Positions 17,255 through 24,505 of a stretch of DNA of 64,000 nucleotides are shown one piece after another. The notes under the pieces are model-generated. The model worked only from the letters and a program-made list of their open reading frames with translations, had not been told where the DNA came from and ran no database searches. The stretch covers positions 1 through 64,000 of the forward strand of contig NZ_QLLT01000016.1 in the NCBI RefSeq assembly GCF_003259315.1, in the 5' to 3' direction. The stretch comes from Kitasatospora sp. SolWspMP-SS2h (GTDB lineage: Bacteria; Actinomycetota; Actinomycetes; Streptomycetales; Streptomycetaceae). Both the position numbers and the translations under genes were made by a program. Position 1 is the first letter of the stretch. Every line of letters begins with the position of its first letter.

Positions 17255-17286
17255 GGACATCCAGAACCGTTATGGTGCGAATGTCC
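17255..17286. promoter_or_regulatory. GGACAT...ATGTCC inverted repeat before the ThDP enzyme
   Basis: Six-base arms separated by 20 bases (17255-17260 and 17281-17286) flank a TTATGGT -10-like sequence 35-70 bp upstream of the next gene. It may be an operator; the evidence is spacing and symmetry only. Confidence 0.3.
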
Positions 17287-17320
17287 GTTTCTTCCGTGGT
17301 TCCTGGCGTGAGGTGATCCC

Positions 17321-19054
17321 GTGGGCAGCGTGGCCGACCAGATGGTGGAAGTGCTCCGGCAGGCCGGGGTCGAACGCGTCTACGGAGTGGTCGGCGACAG
17401 CCTCAACCCGGTCGTCGACGCGATCCGCCGCGCCGAGGGCATCTCCTGGGTGCACGTCAGGAACGAGGAGGCCGGGGCGTTCGCGGCCGCCGCCGAGGCC
17501 GAGCTGACCGGGCGGCTCGCGGTCTGCGCGGGCAGCTGCGGCCCCGGCAACACCCACCTGATCCAGGGCCTGTACGACGCCCAGCGCAGCGGCGTACCCG
17601 TGCTGGCCCTGGCCTCGCACATCCCGTCCGGGCAGATCGGCACCGGCTTCTTCCAGGAGACCCACCCCGAGCGGGTGTTCACCGACTGCAGCACCTGGTG
17701 CGAGATGCTCTCCAACCCCGCCCAGCTGCCCCGGCTGCTGCGGATCGGCATCCAGCACGCGCTCGGCGCCCCGGGCGTCTCGGTGCTGGTCTTCCCCGGC
17801 GACGTCGCCGCGCTCACCGCCCCCTCCCCCACCGGGAGCAGCGCCTTCCTCACCGAGCAGGCCGTCGCCGCCCCGCCCTGGTCCCAGGTCCAGGCCCTCG
17901 CCGAGGCGCTCAACTCCGCCCGCACCGTGACCGTCTTCGCCGGCGCGGGCGTCCGCGGCGCGCACGAGGAGCTGATGCACCTCGCCGAGGTGCTCCAGGC
18001 CCCGGTCGGGCACTCGCTGCGCGGCAAGGAGTGGGTGCAGTACGACAACCCGTACGACGTCGGGATGAGCGGCCTGCTCGGCTACGGCGCCTGCCACGAG
18101 GCGCTGCACGAGGCCGAGTTGGTCCTGCTGCTGGGCACCGACTTCCCCTACGACTCCTTCCTCCCGCAGGCCCGCACCGTCCAGGTCGACCACGACGCGA
18201 CCCGGCTCGGCCGCCGCACCCCGCTGGAACTCGCCGTGCACGGCGACGTGGCCGCCACGCTGCGGGCCGTGCTGCCGCTGCTGGAGCGCAAGACCGACCG
18301 CCGCTTCCTGGACGGGATGCTGGACCGGCACTGCAAGGCCCTGGAGACGGTGGTCGGCGCCTACACCAAGGGCATCGAGAAGCACCGGCCGATCCACCCC
18401 GAGTACGTCGCCTCGGTCCTCGACGACGTCGCCGACCAGGACACGGTGTTCACCGTCGACACCGGGATGTGCAACGTCTGGGCCGCCCGCTACCTCACCC
18501 CCAACGGGCGCCGCCGGGTGATCGGCTCCTTCCTGCACGGCTCGATGGCGAACGCGCTGCCGCACGCGATCGGCGCCCAACTCGCCTTCCCCGGACGGCA
18601 GGTGGTCTCGATGTCGGGCGACGGCGGGATCGGCATGCTGCTCGGCGAACTGCTCACCGTGGCGAAGTACCGGCTGCCGGTGAAGACCGTGGTGTTCAAC
18701 AACGGGGCGCTCGGCATGATCAAGCTGGAGATGCTGGTCTCCGGCTTCCCCGAGGCCGAGATCGACAACGGCGACGTGGACTACGCCGCGATCGCCCGCG
18801 CCTGCGGCATCCCCGCCAAGCGGGTCACCGACCCCGCGAAGGTCCGCGAGGTGCTCGTCGACGCCCTGGAACGCCCCGGCCCCGCGCTCGTCGACGTCGT
18901 CACCGACCCCAACGCCCTCTCCATCCCCCCGCACATCACCGCCGCCCAGCTCAAGGGCTTCGCCCTCGCCGCCGGCCGCACCGTCCTGACCGGCGGAGTC
19001 GGCAAGATGATCGACCTGGCCCGCTCCAACCTCCGCAACATCCCGCGCCCCTGA
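17321..19054 (+). CDS. poxB: ThDP-dependent pyruvate oxidase/pyruvate:quinone dehydrogenase-like enzyme
   Basis: The 577-residue enzyme shows the three-domain ThDP plan. The PYR domain has GVVGDSLNPVVDAIRR and the catalytic Glu in HVRNEEAGAFAAAAEA. The central domain has TVTVFAGAGVRGAH. The PP domain has the ThDP-binding GDGGIGMLLGELLTVAKYRLPVKTVVFNNGALGM region. GDSLNPVVDA is typical of pyruvate oxidase and PoxB rather than acetolactate synthase. The reaction would convert pyruvate to acetate and CO2 (with quinone) or to acetyl phosphate. GTG start at 17321. It is followed by a 0.5-kb repeat array rather than a normal terminator. Confidence 0.88.
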   Translation: MGSVADQMVEVLRQAGVERVYGVVGDSLNPVVDAIRRAEGISWVHVRNEEAGAFAAAAEAELTGRLAVCAGSCGPGNTHLIQGLYDAQRSGVPVLALASHIPSGQIGTGFFQETHPERVFTDCSTWCEMLSNPAQLPRLLRIGIQHALGAPGVSVLVFPGDVAALTAPSPTGSSAFLTEQAVAAPPWSQVQALAEALNSARTVTVFAGAGVRGAHEELMHLAEVLQAPVGHSLRGKEWVQYDNPYDVGMSGLLGYGACHEALHEAELVLLLGTDFPYDSFLPQARTVQVDHDATRLGRRTPLELAVHGDVAATLRAVLPLLERKTDRRFLDGMLDRHCKALETVVGAYTKGIEKHRPIHPEYVASVLDDVADQDTVFTVDTGMCNVWAARYLTPNGRRRVIGSFLHGSMANALPHAIGAQLAFPGRQVVSMSGDGGIGMLLGELLTVAKYRLPVKTVVFNNGALGMIKLEMLVSGFPEAEIDNGDVDYAAIARACGIPAKRVTDPAKVREVLVDALERPGPALVDVVTDPNALSIPPHITAAQLKGFALAAGRTVLTGGVGKMIDLARSNLRNIPRP

Positions 19055-19059
19055 GAGAC

Positions 19060-19560
19060 CCCCTCCGGGGCGGCGGGGAACGGCGGAGGCCCCGGCCGGG
19101 CGAGGAGGGGCGGGCAATCCGGTCTCCTCCGGGGGCAGCGGGCGGAGAACGGGAGCCCTGGCCGGGCGGGCTTCGGAGGGGAGGCGGGGAAAGCCCGGCC
19201 CCTCCGGGGCGGCGGGGAACGGCGAAAGCCCTGGCCGGGCGGGCGAGGAGGGGCGGGCAACCCGACCCCCACCGGGGCAGCGAGCGGAAAACGGAAGCCC
19301 TGGCCGGGCGGGCCCCGGCGGGCAGGCGGGGAAAACCCGGCCCCTCCGGGCAGGAGGGGGGCGGGGAACGGCGAAAGCCCTGGCCGGGCGGGCGAGGAGG
19401 GGCAGGCGACCCGACCCCCACCGGGGCAGCGGGCGGAAAACGGAAGCCCTGGCCGGGCGGGCCCCGGCGGGCAGGCGGGGAAAGCCCGGCCCCTCCGGGC
19501 AAGAGGGGAACGGCGAAGGCCCCGGGAGGGCGAGGAGGGGCGGGCGGTCCGGCCCCCGCC
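19060..19560. repeat. GC-rich minisatellite, ~70-80-bp half-units alternating in ~140-150-bp units
   Basis: The core AGCCCTGGCCGGGCGGGC, exact or degenerate, recurs at about 19085, 19154, 19227, 19296, 19376, 19445 and 19517, so at 69-80-bp spacing. Two half-unit types alternate: one continues into CGAGGAGGGGC, the other into CCCCGGCGGGCAGGCGGGG. Long blocks such as GGCGAAAGCCCTGGCCGGG recur exactly 149 bp apart (19221 and 19370). No gene with a start site is seen in 19055-19703. The array follows the pyruvate oxidase stop and precedes the XRE-cupin promoter. Many segments can fold into hairpins, so it may act as a terminator. Confidence 0.85.
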
Positions 19561-19648
19561 GGGGAGCGCGGGGGCGGCGGGAGGGTGGTGGGGTCGGTCG
19601 GCCCTGGTGCCGGGGGGCGGGGGGGGAGACTGGGGGCAGGAGGCCGGT

Positions 19649-19682
19649 TTGCCTGTGGGGCAAGTTTGTTGCCTGCGGGGCA
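19649..19682 (+). promoter_or_regulatory. Two TTGCCTGYGGGGCA operator-like repeats, 20 bp apart
   Basis: TTGCCTGTGGGGCAA (19649-19663) and TTGCCTGCGGGGCA (19669-19682) are near-identical, each with TTGCC/GGCAA dyad symmetry. The two-helical-turn spacing places two dimers on one DNA face, 22 bp before the XRE-cupin start. Autoregulation by that protein is the simplest reading. Confidence 0.6.
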
Positions 19683-19703
19683 CGGAGGGTGTCCACTGGG
19701 GGC

Positions 19704-20309
19704 ATGACGGACAGTCCACTCGGTGAGGACCAGGAGGTCGCGGGCCTCGGTGCGCGGCTGCGGGAGCAGCGGGTCTCCAGCCGCTTGACGCTGGAGGCCG
19801 CGGCGGCCCGGGTCGGCCTCTCGCCAGCTTACTTGTCGCGCCTGGAGACCGGGCGGCGGCAGCCCTCGCTGCCGGTGCTGCTGGGCCTGGCCCGGGCGTA
19901 CGGGACGAGCGTGGCCGGGCTGCTCGGGGAGCAGCCCGGCGAGCCGGACCCGGTGATCCGGGGCGGCGGGATCGAGCCCGGGCGGGCCGGCGGCTGGGGG
20001 TACCGGCGGGCCGGTGCGCCGGGCCGGGCGATGCAGGCGCTGCGGGTGCACGTGCCGCCGAGCACGCAGGACGCGGTGGTGCGGGTGCACCCGGGCGAGG
20101 AGTGGCTGTACGTCACCGAGGGCCGGATGCGGCTGACCCTGGGCGACCGGGTCCACCTGCTGGAGCCGGGCGACTCGGCGCACTTCGACTCGATGACCCC
20201 GCACGTGATCGCCGCGGACACCGCCGACGGCCTCGACCTGATCTTCGTCCACACGCTGTTGCAGAGCCCGGCCGGCGAGCTGTGCCTGGGCGACGCCCCC
20301 CGCATCTAG
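19704..20309 (+). CDS. XRE-family regulator with C-terminal cupin domain
   Basis: The 201-residue protein has an XRE HTH (LGARLREQRVSSRLTLEAAAARVGLSPAYLSRLETGRRQPS, residues 15-55) and a cupin_2 barrel (about 110-185) with VRVHPGEEWLYVTEGRMRLTLG and LEPGDSAHFDS. Such regulators sense small ligands through the cupin and often control amine or lipid metabolism. The start ATG 19704 follows GGAGGG at 19684-19689. A small membrane protein gene follows 46 bp downstream and is probably cotranscribed. Confidence 0.88.
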   Translation: MTDSPLGEDQEVAGLGARLREQRVSSRLTLEAAAARVGLSPAYLSRLETGRRQPSLPVLLGLARAYGTSVAGLLGEQPGEPDPVIRGGGIEPGRAGGWGYRRAGAPGRAMQALRVHVPPSTQDAVVRVHPGEEWLYVTEGRMRLTLGDRVHLLEPGDSAHFDSMTPHVIAADTADGLDLIFVHTLLQSPAGELCLGDAPRI

Positions 20310-20355
20310 GGCCCGTCTTCACACCCCCGTCCGCCACCACCGTCAGGAGACCGCC

Positions 20356-20535
20356 ATGGCCGACACCGCGAAGCACCCCGCCCACGCCCCCGTCCCGAAG
20401 TACGCCGAGACCATCGACGCGGGGTACCGCGCCTCGAACCGGGTCTGGATCCGGGTGTGGATCTACATCGTGTCGGGCCACGTCTTCGTGGGCTTCCTGT
20501 TCCTGCTGTTCTACGTCGGCAGTCACAAGGGCTGA
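20356..20535 (+). CDS. Small single-span membrane protein (DUF6126-like)
   Basis: A 59-residue protein starts MADTAKHPAHAPVPKYAET, has a soluble N-terminus (1-33) and one membrane helix (about 34-55, rich in Val/Phe/Leu), ending YVGSHKG. The ATG follows AGGAGACCGCC, a good ribosome site. Small proteins of this plan sit next to XRE-cupin regulators in other streptomycetes. It may be the regulated target or a membrane partner. The gene is too short for most automatic callers. Confidence 0.75.
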   Translation: MADTAKHPAHAPVPKYAETIDAGYRASNRVWIRVWIYIVSGHVFVGFLFLLFYVGSHKG

Positions 20536-20542
20536 CCGCCCG

Positions 20543-21967
20543 TCAGGCCGCCAGCAGGGCGCAGAGCGCGTCGAGGGCGGGTTCGAAGGCGTGCTCGGGC
20601 GGGGTGCCGTAGCCGATCACCAGGCCGGGGGCCCGGCCCGGGGCGGGGGCCGCGCCGGGGGCCAGGCTCCAGCCCAGGGTGTTCAGGGCGAGGCCGGACG
20701 TCCTGGCGCGGCGCAGGAGTTCGTCCTCGCCGGGGCCGTCCGCGGGCAGTTCGAGGACGGCGTGCAGGCCGGCGTTGAGGCCGGTGACCCGGACCTGCGG
20801 GGCGCGGGCGGCGAGCACCTCGACCAGTCGGTCGCGGCGGCGGCGCAGCAGGTGCCGGCTGCGCCGGACGTGCCGGTCGTAGCCGCCGGAGTCGATCAGT
20901 TCGGCCAGGGTGAGCTGTTCGAGGGCGCCGCTCTGCCCGTCGGCCAGCCGCTTGTGCCGGGCCACCGGTTCGACCAGGGCGGCGGGCAGGGCCAGCCAGG
21001 CCAGCCGCAGGCCGGGGGCGAGCGACTTGGCGGCGGTGCCCGCGTACACCACGCGTTCGGGGTCGAGGGCCTGCATGGCGCCGATCGCGTGCCGGTCGTA
21101 GCGGAACTCGCCGTCGTAGTCGTCCTCCAGCAGGTAGCCGCCGGTCTGCCGGGCCCAGTCGACGGCGGCGGCCCGCCGGGAGGCCCGCAGCGGGACGCCG
21201 GTGGGGAACTGGTGGGCGGGGGTGAGCACGGCCAGCCCGGCGCCGGTGCGGTCGAGGCCGGTGGTCAGGGCGCCGCCCTCGTCCAGCGGCAGCGGGCGCA
21301 GGGCCAGGCCGCGGGCGGCGATCGCGGCGTGCTGCGGCGGCAGGCCGTACTCCTCGACGGCGACCTCGGTCAGGCCGTGCTCGCGCAGGGCGGCGCAGAG
21401 CAGGCCCAGGCCCTGGAGGTAGCCGGTGCAGACCAGCAGCCGCTCCGGGTCGGTGCGCACGCCGCGGGCCCGGGCCAGGTAGCCGGCCAGGGCGCGGCGC
21501 AGTTCGATCCGGCCGCGCGGGTCGCCGTAGCCGAACGCCTCGTGCGGGGCGGTGGCCAGGGCCCGGCGGGCCGCCGCGAGCCAGGCGCCGCGCGGGAAGC
21601 GGCTCAGGTCGGGCGAGCCGGGGCGCAGGTTGTGCACGGGCGCGGGCCGGACGGGCAGGCCGGGCGGCGGCGCGGCCGGGGCCGGCTGCGGGCCGCGTTC
21701 GGCGACCACGGTGCCCGAGCCCTGGCGGGAGGCCAGCCAGCCCTCGGCGGCGAGCTGGGTGTACGCCTCGGCGATCGTGTTGCGGGCGATGCCGAGGTCG
21801 GCGGCGAGCGCCCGGGAGGACGGCAGCCGGGTGCCGGCGGCCAGCCGGCCGTCGCGGACGGCGGTGCGCAGCGCGTCCTCCAGGGCGGCGCGCAGGCCCA
21901 GGCCGCGGGCCCGTCCGGCGTCCAGGTCGAGGTGCAGGTCGCCGCCGAAAGTGGCCCAGGAATCCAT
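20543..21967 (-). CDS. MocR/PdxR-type regulator (GntR HTH + aminotransferase-like domain)
   Basis: This 474-residue MocR protein has an N-terminal GntR winged helix (about 25-90: RDGRLAAGTRLPSSRALAADLGIARNTIAEAYTQLAAEGWL) joined to a fold-type I aminotransferase-like domain with EDDYDGEFRYD and the PLP-lysine region YAGTAAKSLAPGLRLAW. PdxR members control vitamin B6 or aminobutyrate metabolism using PLP as effector. It diverges from the AhpD-like gene with 50 bp between starts, which is the likely target. No pdxST genes are present here. Confidence 0.92.
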   Translation of the reverse strand: MDSWATFGGDLHLDLDAGRARGLGLRAALEDALRTAVRDGRLAAGTRLPSSRALAADLGIARNTIAEAYTQLAAEGWLASRQGSGTVVAERGPQPAPAAPPPGLPVRPAPVHNLRPGSPDLSRFPRGAWLAAARRALATAPHEAFGYGDPRGRIELRRALAGYLARARGVRTDPERLLVCTGYLQGLGLLCAALREHGLTEVAVEEYGLPPQHAAIAARGLALRPLPLDEGGALTTGLDRTGAGLAVLTPAHQFPTGVPLRASRRAAAVDWARQTGGYLLEDDYDGEFRYDRHAIGAMQALDPERVVYAGTAAKSLAPGLRLAWLALPAALVEPVARHKRLADGQSGALEQLTLAELIDSGGYDRHVRRSRHLLRRRRDRLVEVLAARAPQVRVTGLNAGLHAVLELPADGPGEDELLRRARTSGLALNTLGWSLAPGAAPAPGRAPGLVIGYGTPPEHAFEPALDALCALLAA

Positions 21968-22017
21968 GCCCCCAATGAACCACGCCGCCGGTCCACCGCG
22001 CGCCTACGGTGGGCGGC

Positions 22018-22485
22018 ATGACCGACGAATCCACCGTTCCCGCCCCTGCTCCCCGCATCCTGCTGCACCGCAGCGCCCCCGACTTCCACCGCGCCCTGCT
22101 GGAGGCCTCCCGGGCCGCCACCGCCGGCCTGGCCGACCCGGTGGTCACCGAACTGGTCAACCTGCGCGCCTCGCAGATCAACGGCTGCGCGTTCTGCCTC
22201 GGCGTGCACGCGCGGGACGCCCGCGCGAACGGCGAGCGCCCGCACCGCCTGGACACCCTGGCCGCGTGGCGGGAGACCCCGTACTTCACCGCCCGCGAGC
22301 GCGCCGCGCTGGCCCTCACCGAGTCGGTCACCCTGCTCGCGCAGACGCACGTCCCGGACGGGGTGTTCGACGAGGCCGCCGCGCACTTCTCGGAGACCGA
22401 ACTGGCCCACCTGATCGGCCTGATCAGCGCGATCAACGCGCTCAACCGGGTCGGCGTGACCAGCCGGCTGACCCCCCGCCCGTAG
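22018..22485 (+). CDS. AhpD-like carboxymuconolactone decarboxylase family protein
   Basis: The 155-residue protein contains the AhpD/CMD redox motif INGCAFCLGVHARDAR (CxxC then H, near residues 57-72), typical of alkylhydroperoxidase-like CMD domains, followed by WRETPYFTARERAALALTESVT. It probably acts in peroxide or thiol redox chemistry rather than decarboxylation. It diverges from the MocR regulator, a common arrangement for MocR targets. ATG at 22018 is near the shared promoter and may be leaderless. Confidence 0.85.
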   Translation: MTDESTVPAPAPRILLHRSAPDFHRALLEASRAATAGLADPVVTELVNLRASQINGCAFCLGVHARDARANGERPHRLDTLAAWRETPYFTARERAALALTESVTLLAQTHVPDGVFDEAAAHFSETELAHLIGLISAINALNRVGVTSRLTPRP

Positions 22486-22545
22486 CGGGGCGGGCGGCGC
22501 GTCCCGGCGTGCCGGGGCCCCCGGCCGGAGGTAGCGTCGCGTTCC

Positions 22546-23163
22546 ATGGACGTGGTGATCGCAGGTGGGCACGGAAAGATCGCGCTGCGGCTCTCGAAGC
22601 TGCTCTCGGCCCGGGGCGACACGGTCGCCGGGCTGATCCGGAACCCGGCGCAGGCCGGGGACCTGGAGGAGGCGGGGGCCCGGCCGGTGGTGTGCGACCT
22701 GGAGCGGGCCTCGGTGGAGGAGCTGGCCGGGCACCTGGCGGGGGCGGACGCGGTGGTGTTCGCGGCCGGGGCCGGGCCGGACAGCGGGGCGGCCCGCAAG
22801 GAGACCGTGGACCGGGCCGGGGCGGTGCTGCTGGCGGACGCGGCGCAGCGGGCCGGGGTGCGGCGGTACCTGCTGGTCTCCTCGATGGGGCTGGACCGGA
22901 TCGGGGACCCGGAGGTCACGCCGGAGTTCGACGCGTACCTGAAGGCGAAGTGGGCGGCCGAGGAGGCCGTGAAGGAGCGCCCGCTGGACTGGACGGTGCT
23001 GCGCCCCGGCGGCCTGACCGACGGGCCCGCCGAACGGCACGCGCACCTCGCGCCGCCGCCGAACCGGCCCGGCCGGGTGTCCCGGGACGAGGTGGCGCAC
23101 ACCCTGGTGCGGCTGCTGGACGACGACACCACGGTGCACCAGACCCTGGAGCTCACGACCTGA
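22546..23163 (+). CDS. NAD(P)-binding Rossmann protein, atypical SDR (YwnB/YhfK-like)
   Basis: The 205-residue protein starts MDVVIAGGHGKIALRLSKLLSARG, an atypical-SDR nucleotide loop (GGHGKIA), then has VCDLERAS, AVVFAAGAGP, YLLVSSMGLD and a final LRPGGLTDGP strand-turn. This matches NAD(P)H-binding PF13460 proteins such as flavin-reductase-like or NmrA-like proteins. It lacks the YxxxK catalytic pair of classic SDRs; the nearest is YLKAKWAAEEAVK. Substrate unknown. ATG 22546 is probably leaderless. Confidence 0.85.
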   Translation: MDVVIAGGHGKIALRLSKLLSARGDTVAGLIRNPAQAGDLEEAGARPVVCDLERASVEELAGHLAGADAVVFAAGAGPDSGAARKETVDRAGAVLLADAAQRAGVRRYLLVSSMGLDRIGDPEVTPEFDAYLKAKWAAEEAVKERPLDWTVLRPGGLTDGPAERHAHLAPPPNRPGRVSRDEVAHTLVRLLDDDTTVHQTLELTT

Positions 23164-23210
23164 CCGCGGTTGCCCGGCGCCGGGCCGGGCGGGATCGTGG
23201 AGGGGGTGAG

Positions 23211-23687
23211 GTGAGTGCGATGGCCGAGATCGCCCTACAGGTCGACGTCGCGGCGTCCCGGGAGCGCCTGCTCGCGGCGCTGGACACCCGCGAGGGGCTG
23301 GCGTCCTGGTGGACCACCGGGGTGGAGCGGGACGGCGAGGACCTGCTGTTCCCGGTGCCGGACACCCCGGGGCCGTTCCGGCTGCGCCGGGAGCGGGCCG
23401 ACCTGGAGCGGGTGGCCTGGCGCAGCGTCGGGGTGTTCCCGCCGGCCTGGCAGGGCACCACGGTGACCTGGGACTTCTTCGACCACCCGGACGGTCCGCG
23501 GCAGTCGGTGCTGCTGCTGCGCCACCTGGGCTGGGCCGCGGACACCGGCCCGGCGGTGGCGGTGGCGGCGGGCCGGTGGGCGGAGCTGCTGGTCCGGCTG
23601 AAGGACTACGCGCAGAGCGGCCGCCCGCAGCCGCTGTTCGTCCCGGCCGGCCACCCGCACCCGGGGGCGCACGCGCAGGCGGAGTGA
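23211..23687 (+). CDS. SRPBCC/AHSA1-like START-domain protein
   Basis: This 158-residue protein follows the SRPBCC helix-grip pattern: IALQVDVAASRERLLAALDTREGLASWWTTGVE at the N-terminus, then WDFFDHPDGPRQSVLLLRHLGW and the C-terminal AAGRWAELLVRLKDYAQSG helix. Such proteins bind hydrophobic ligands or co-chaperone-like partners. The start may be GTG 23211 or ATG 23220; AGGGGGTGAG favours the former. It follows the Rossmann gene by 47 bp and may be in the same transcript. Confidence 0.78.
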   Translation: MSAMAEIALQVDVAASRERLLAALDTREGLASWWTTGVERDGEDLLFPVPDTPGPFRLRRERADLERVAWRSVGVFPPAWQGTTVTWDFFDHPDGPRQSVLLLRHLGWAADTGPAVAVAAGRWAELLVRLKDYAQSGRPQPLFVPAGHPHPGAHAQAE

Positions 23688-23761
23688 GGGCCCCGCCGGT
23701 GCGACGCGCCGGATCGGGCGATGACCGGCATGGAGCGGGCCGGACGGGTGAGACTGGCTGC

Positions 23762-24505
23762 ATGTTGGGACTTCCGGACCGCATCACGGCCTTCCTGTTC
23801 GACCTGGACGGGGTGCTCACCCAGACCGCGAAGGTGCACGCCGCGGCCTGGAAGGACATGTTCGACACCTTCCTGCGGGCCGAAGCGGCGCGCACCGGCG
23901 GCGAGTTCAGGCCGTTCGACCCCGGCGACTACGACCGGTACGTGGACGGGCGGCCCCGGCTGGACGGCACCCGGCAGTTCCTGGCCTCGCGCGGGATCGA
24001 CCTGCCCGAGGGCACCCCGCAGGACTCGCCGGGCACCCGGACGGTCAACGGGCTCTCCAGCGCGAAGAACGAGACGGTGCTGCGGCTGATCCGCGAGCAG
24101 GGCGTGCAGCCCTACGCGGGCTCGGTGGCGTACCTGCACCGGCTGCGCGAACTCGGGCTGCCGCGCGCGGTGGTGTCCTCCAGCGCGAACTGCCGGGACG
24201 TGCTGCGGGCCGCCGGGATCGACGACCTGTTCGAGGTGGTGGTGGACGGGGTCGTGCTGGCCCGTGACCACCTAGCGGGCAAGCCCGCGCCGGACACCTT
24301 CCTGGCCGCGGCGCGGCAGTTGGGCGTCGCCCCGGAGCACGCGGTGGTGTTCGAGGACGCGCTGGCGGGCGTCGCGGCCGGGAAGGCCGGCGGCTTCGGC
24401 GCGGTGGTGGGCGTGAACCGCACCGGCCAGGCCGACGCGCTGCGCGAGCACGGCGCGAGCATCGTGGTCGACGACCTGTCGGAGCTGATCGAGGAGCACC
24501 GGTGA
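23762..24505 (+). CDS. Beta-phosphoglucomutase family HAD phosphatase
   Basis: The 247-residue HAD protein has motif I FLFDLDGVLT (nucleophile D and acid D two residues later), motif II VVSSSANC, motif III lysine in HLAGKPAPD and motif IV VVFEDALAGVAAGKAG. GKPAPDTF and the long cap match actinobacterial beta-phosphoglucomutase-like enzymes, which convert beta-glucose 1-phosphate to glucose 6-phosphate. It overlaps the GH65 phosphorylase by four bases (GTGA), which would produce that substrate, so the pair forms a disaccharide phosphorolysis module. Confidence 0.9.
   Translation: MLGLPDRITAFLFDLDGVLTQTAKVHAAAWKDMFDTFLRAEAARTGGEFRPFDPGDYDRYVDGRPRLDGTRQFLASRGIDLPEGTPQDSPGTRTVNGLSSAKNETVLRLIREQGVQPYAGSVAYLHRLRELGLPRAVVSSSANCRDVLRAAGIDDLFEVVVDGVVLARDHLAGKPAPDTFLAAARQLGVAPEHAVVFEDALAGVAAGKAGGFGAVVGVNRTGQADALREHGASIVVDDLSELIEEHR

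Noticed and set aside
19060..19560. Repeat array as a CRISPR
   Set aside because: Units are ~70-150 bp, imperfect and without unique spacers, and no cas genes are present.
17698..19707. Open frame running from the ThDP gene through the repeats
   Set aside because: It shadows the real gene in another frame and then reads repetitive DNA; no start site or domain.
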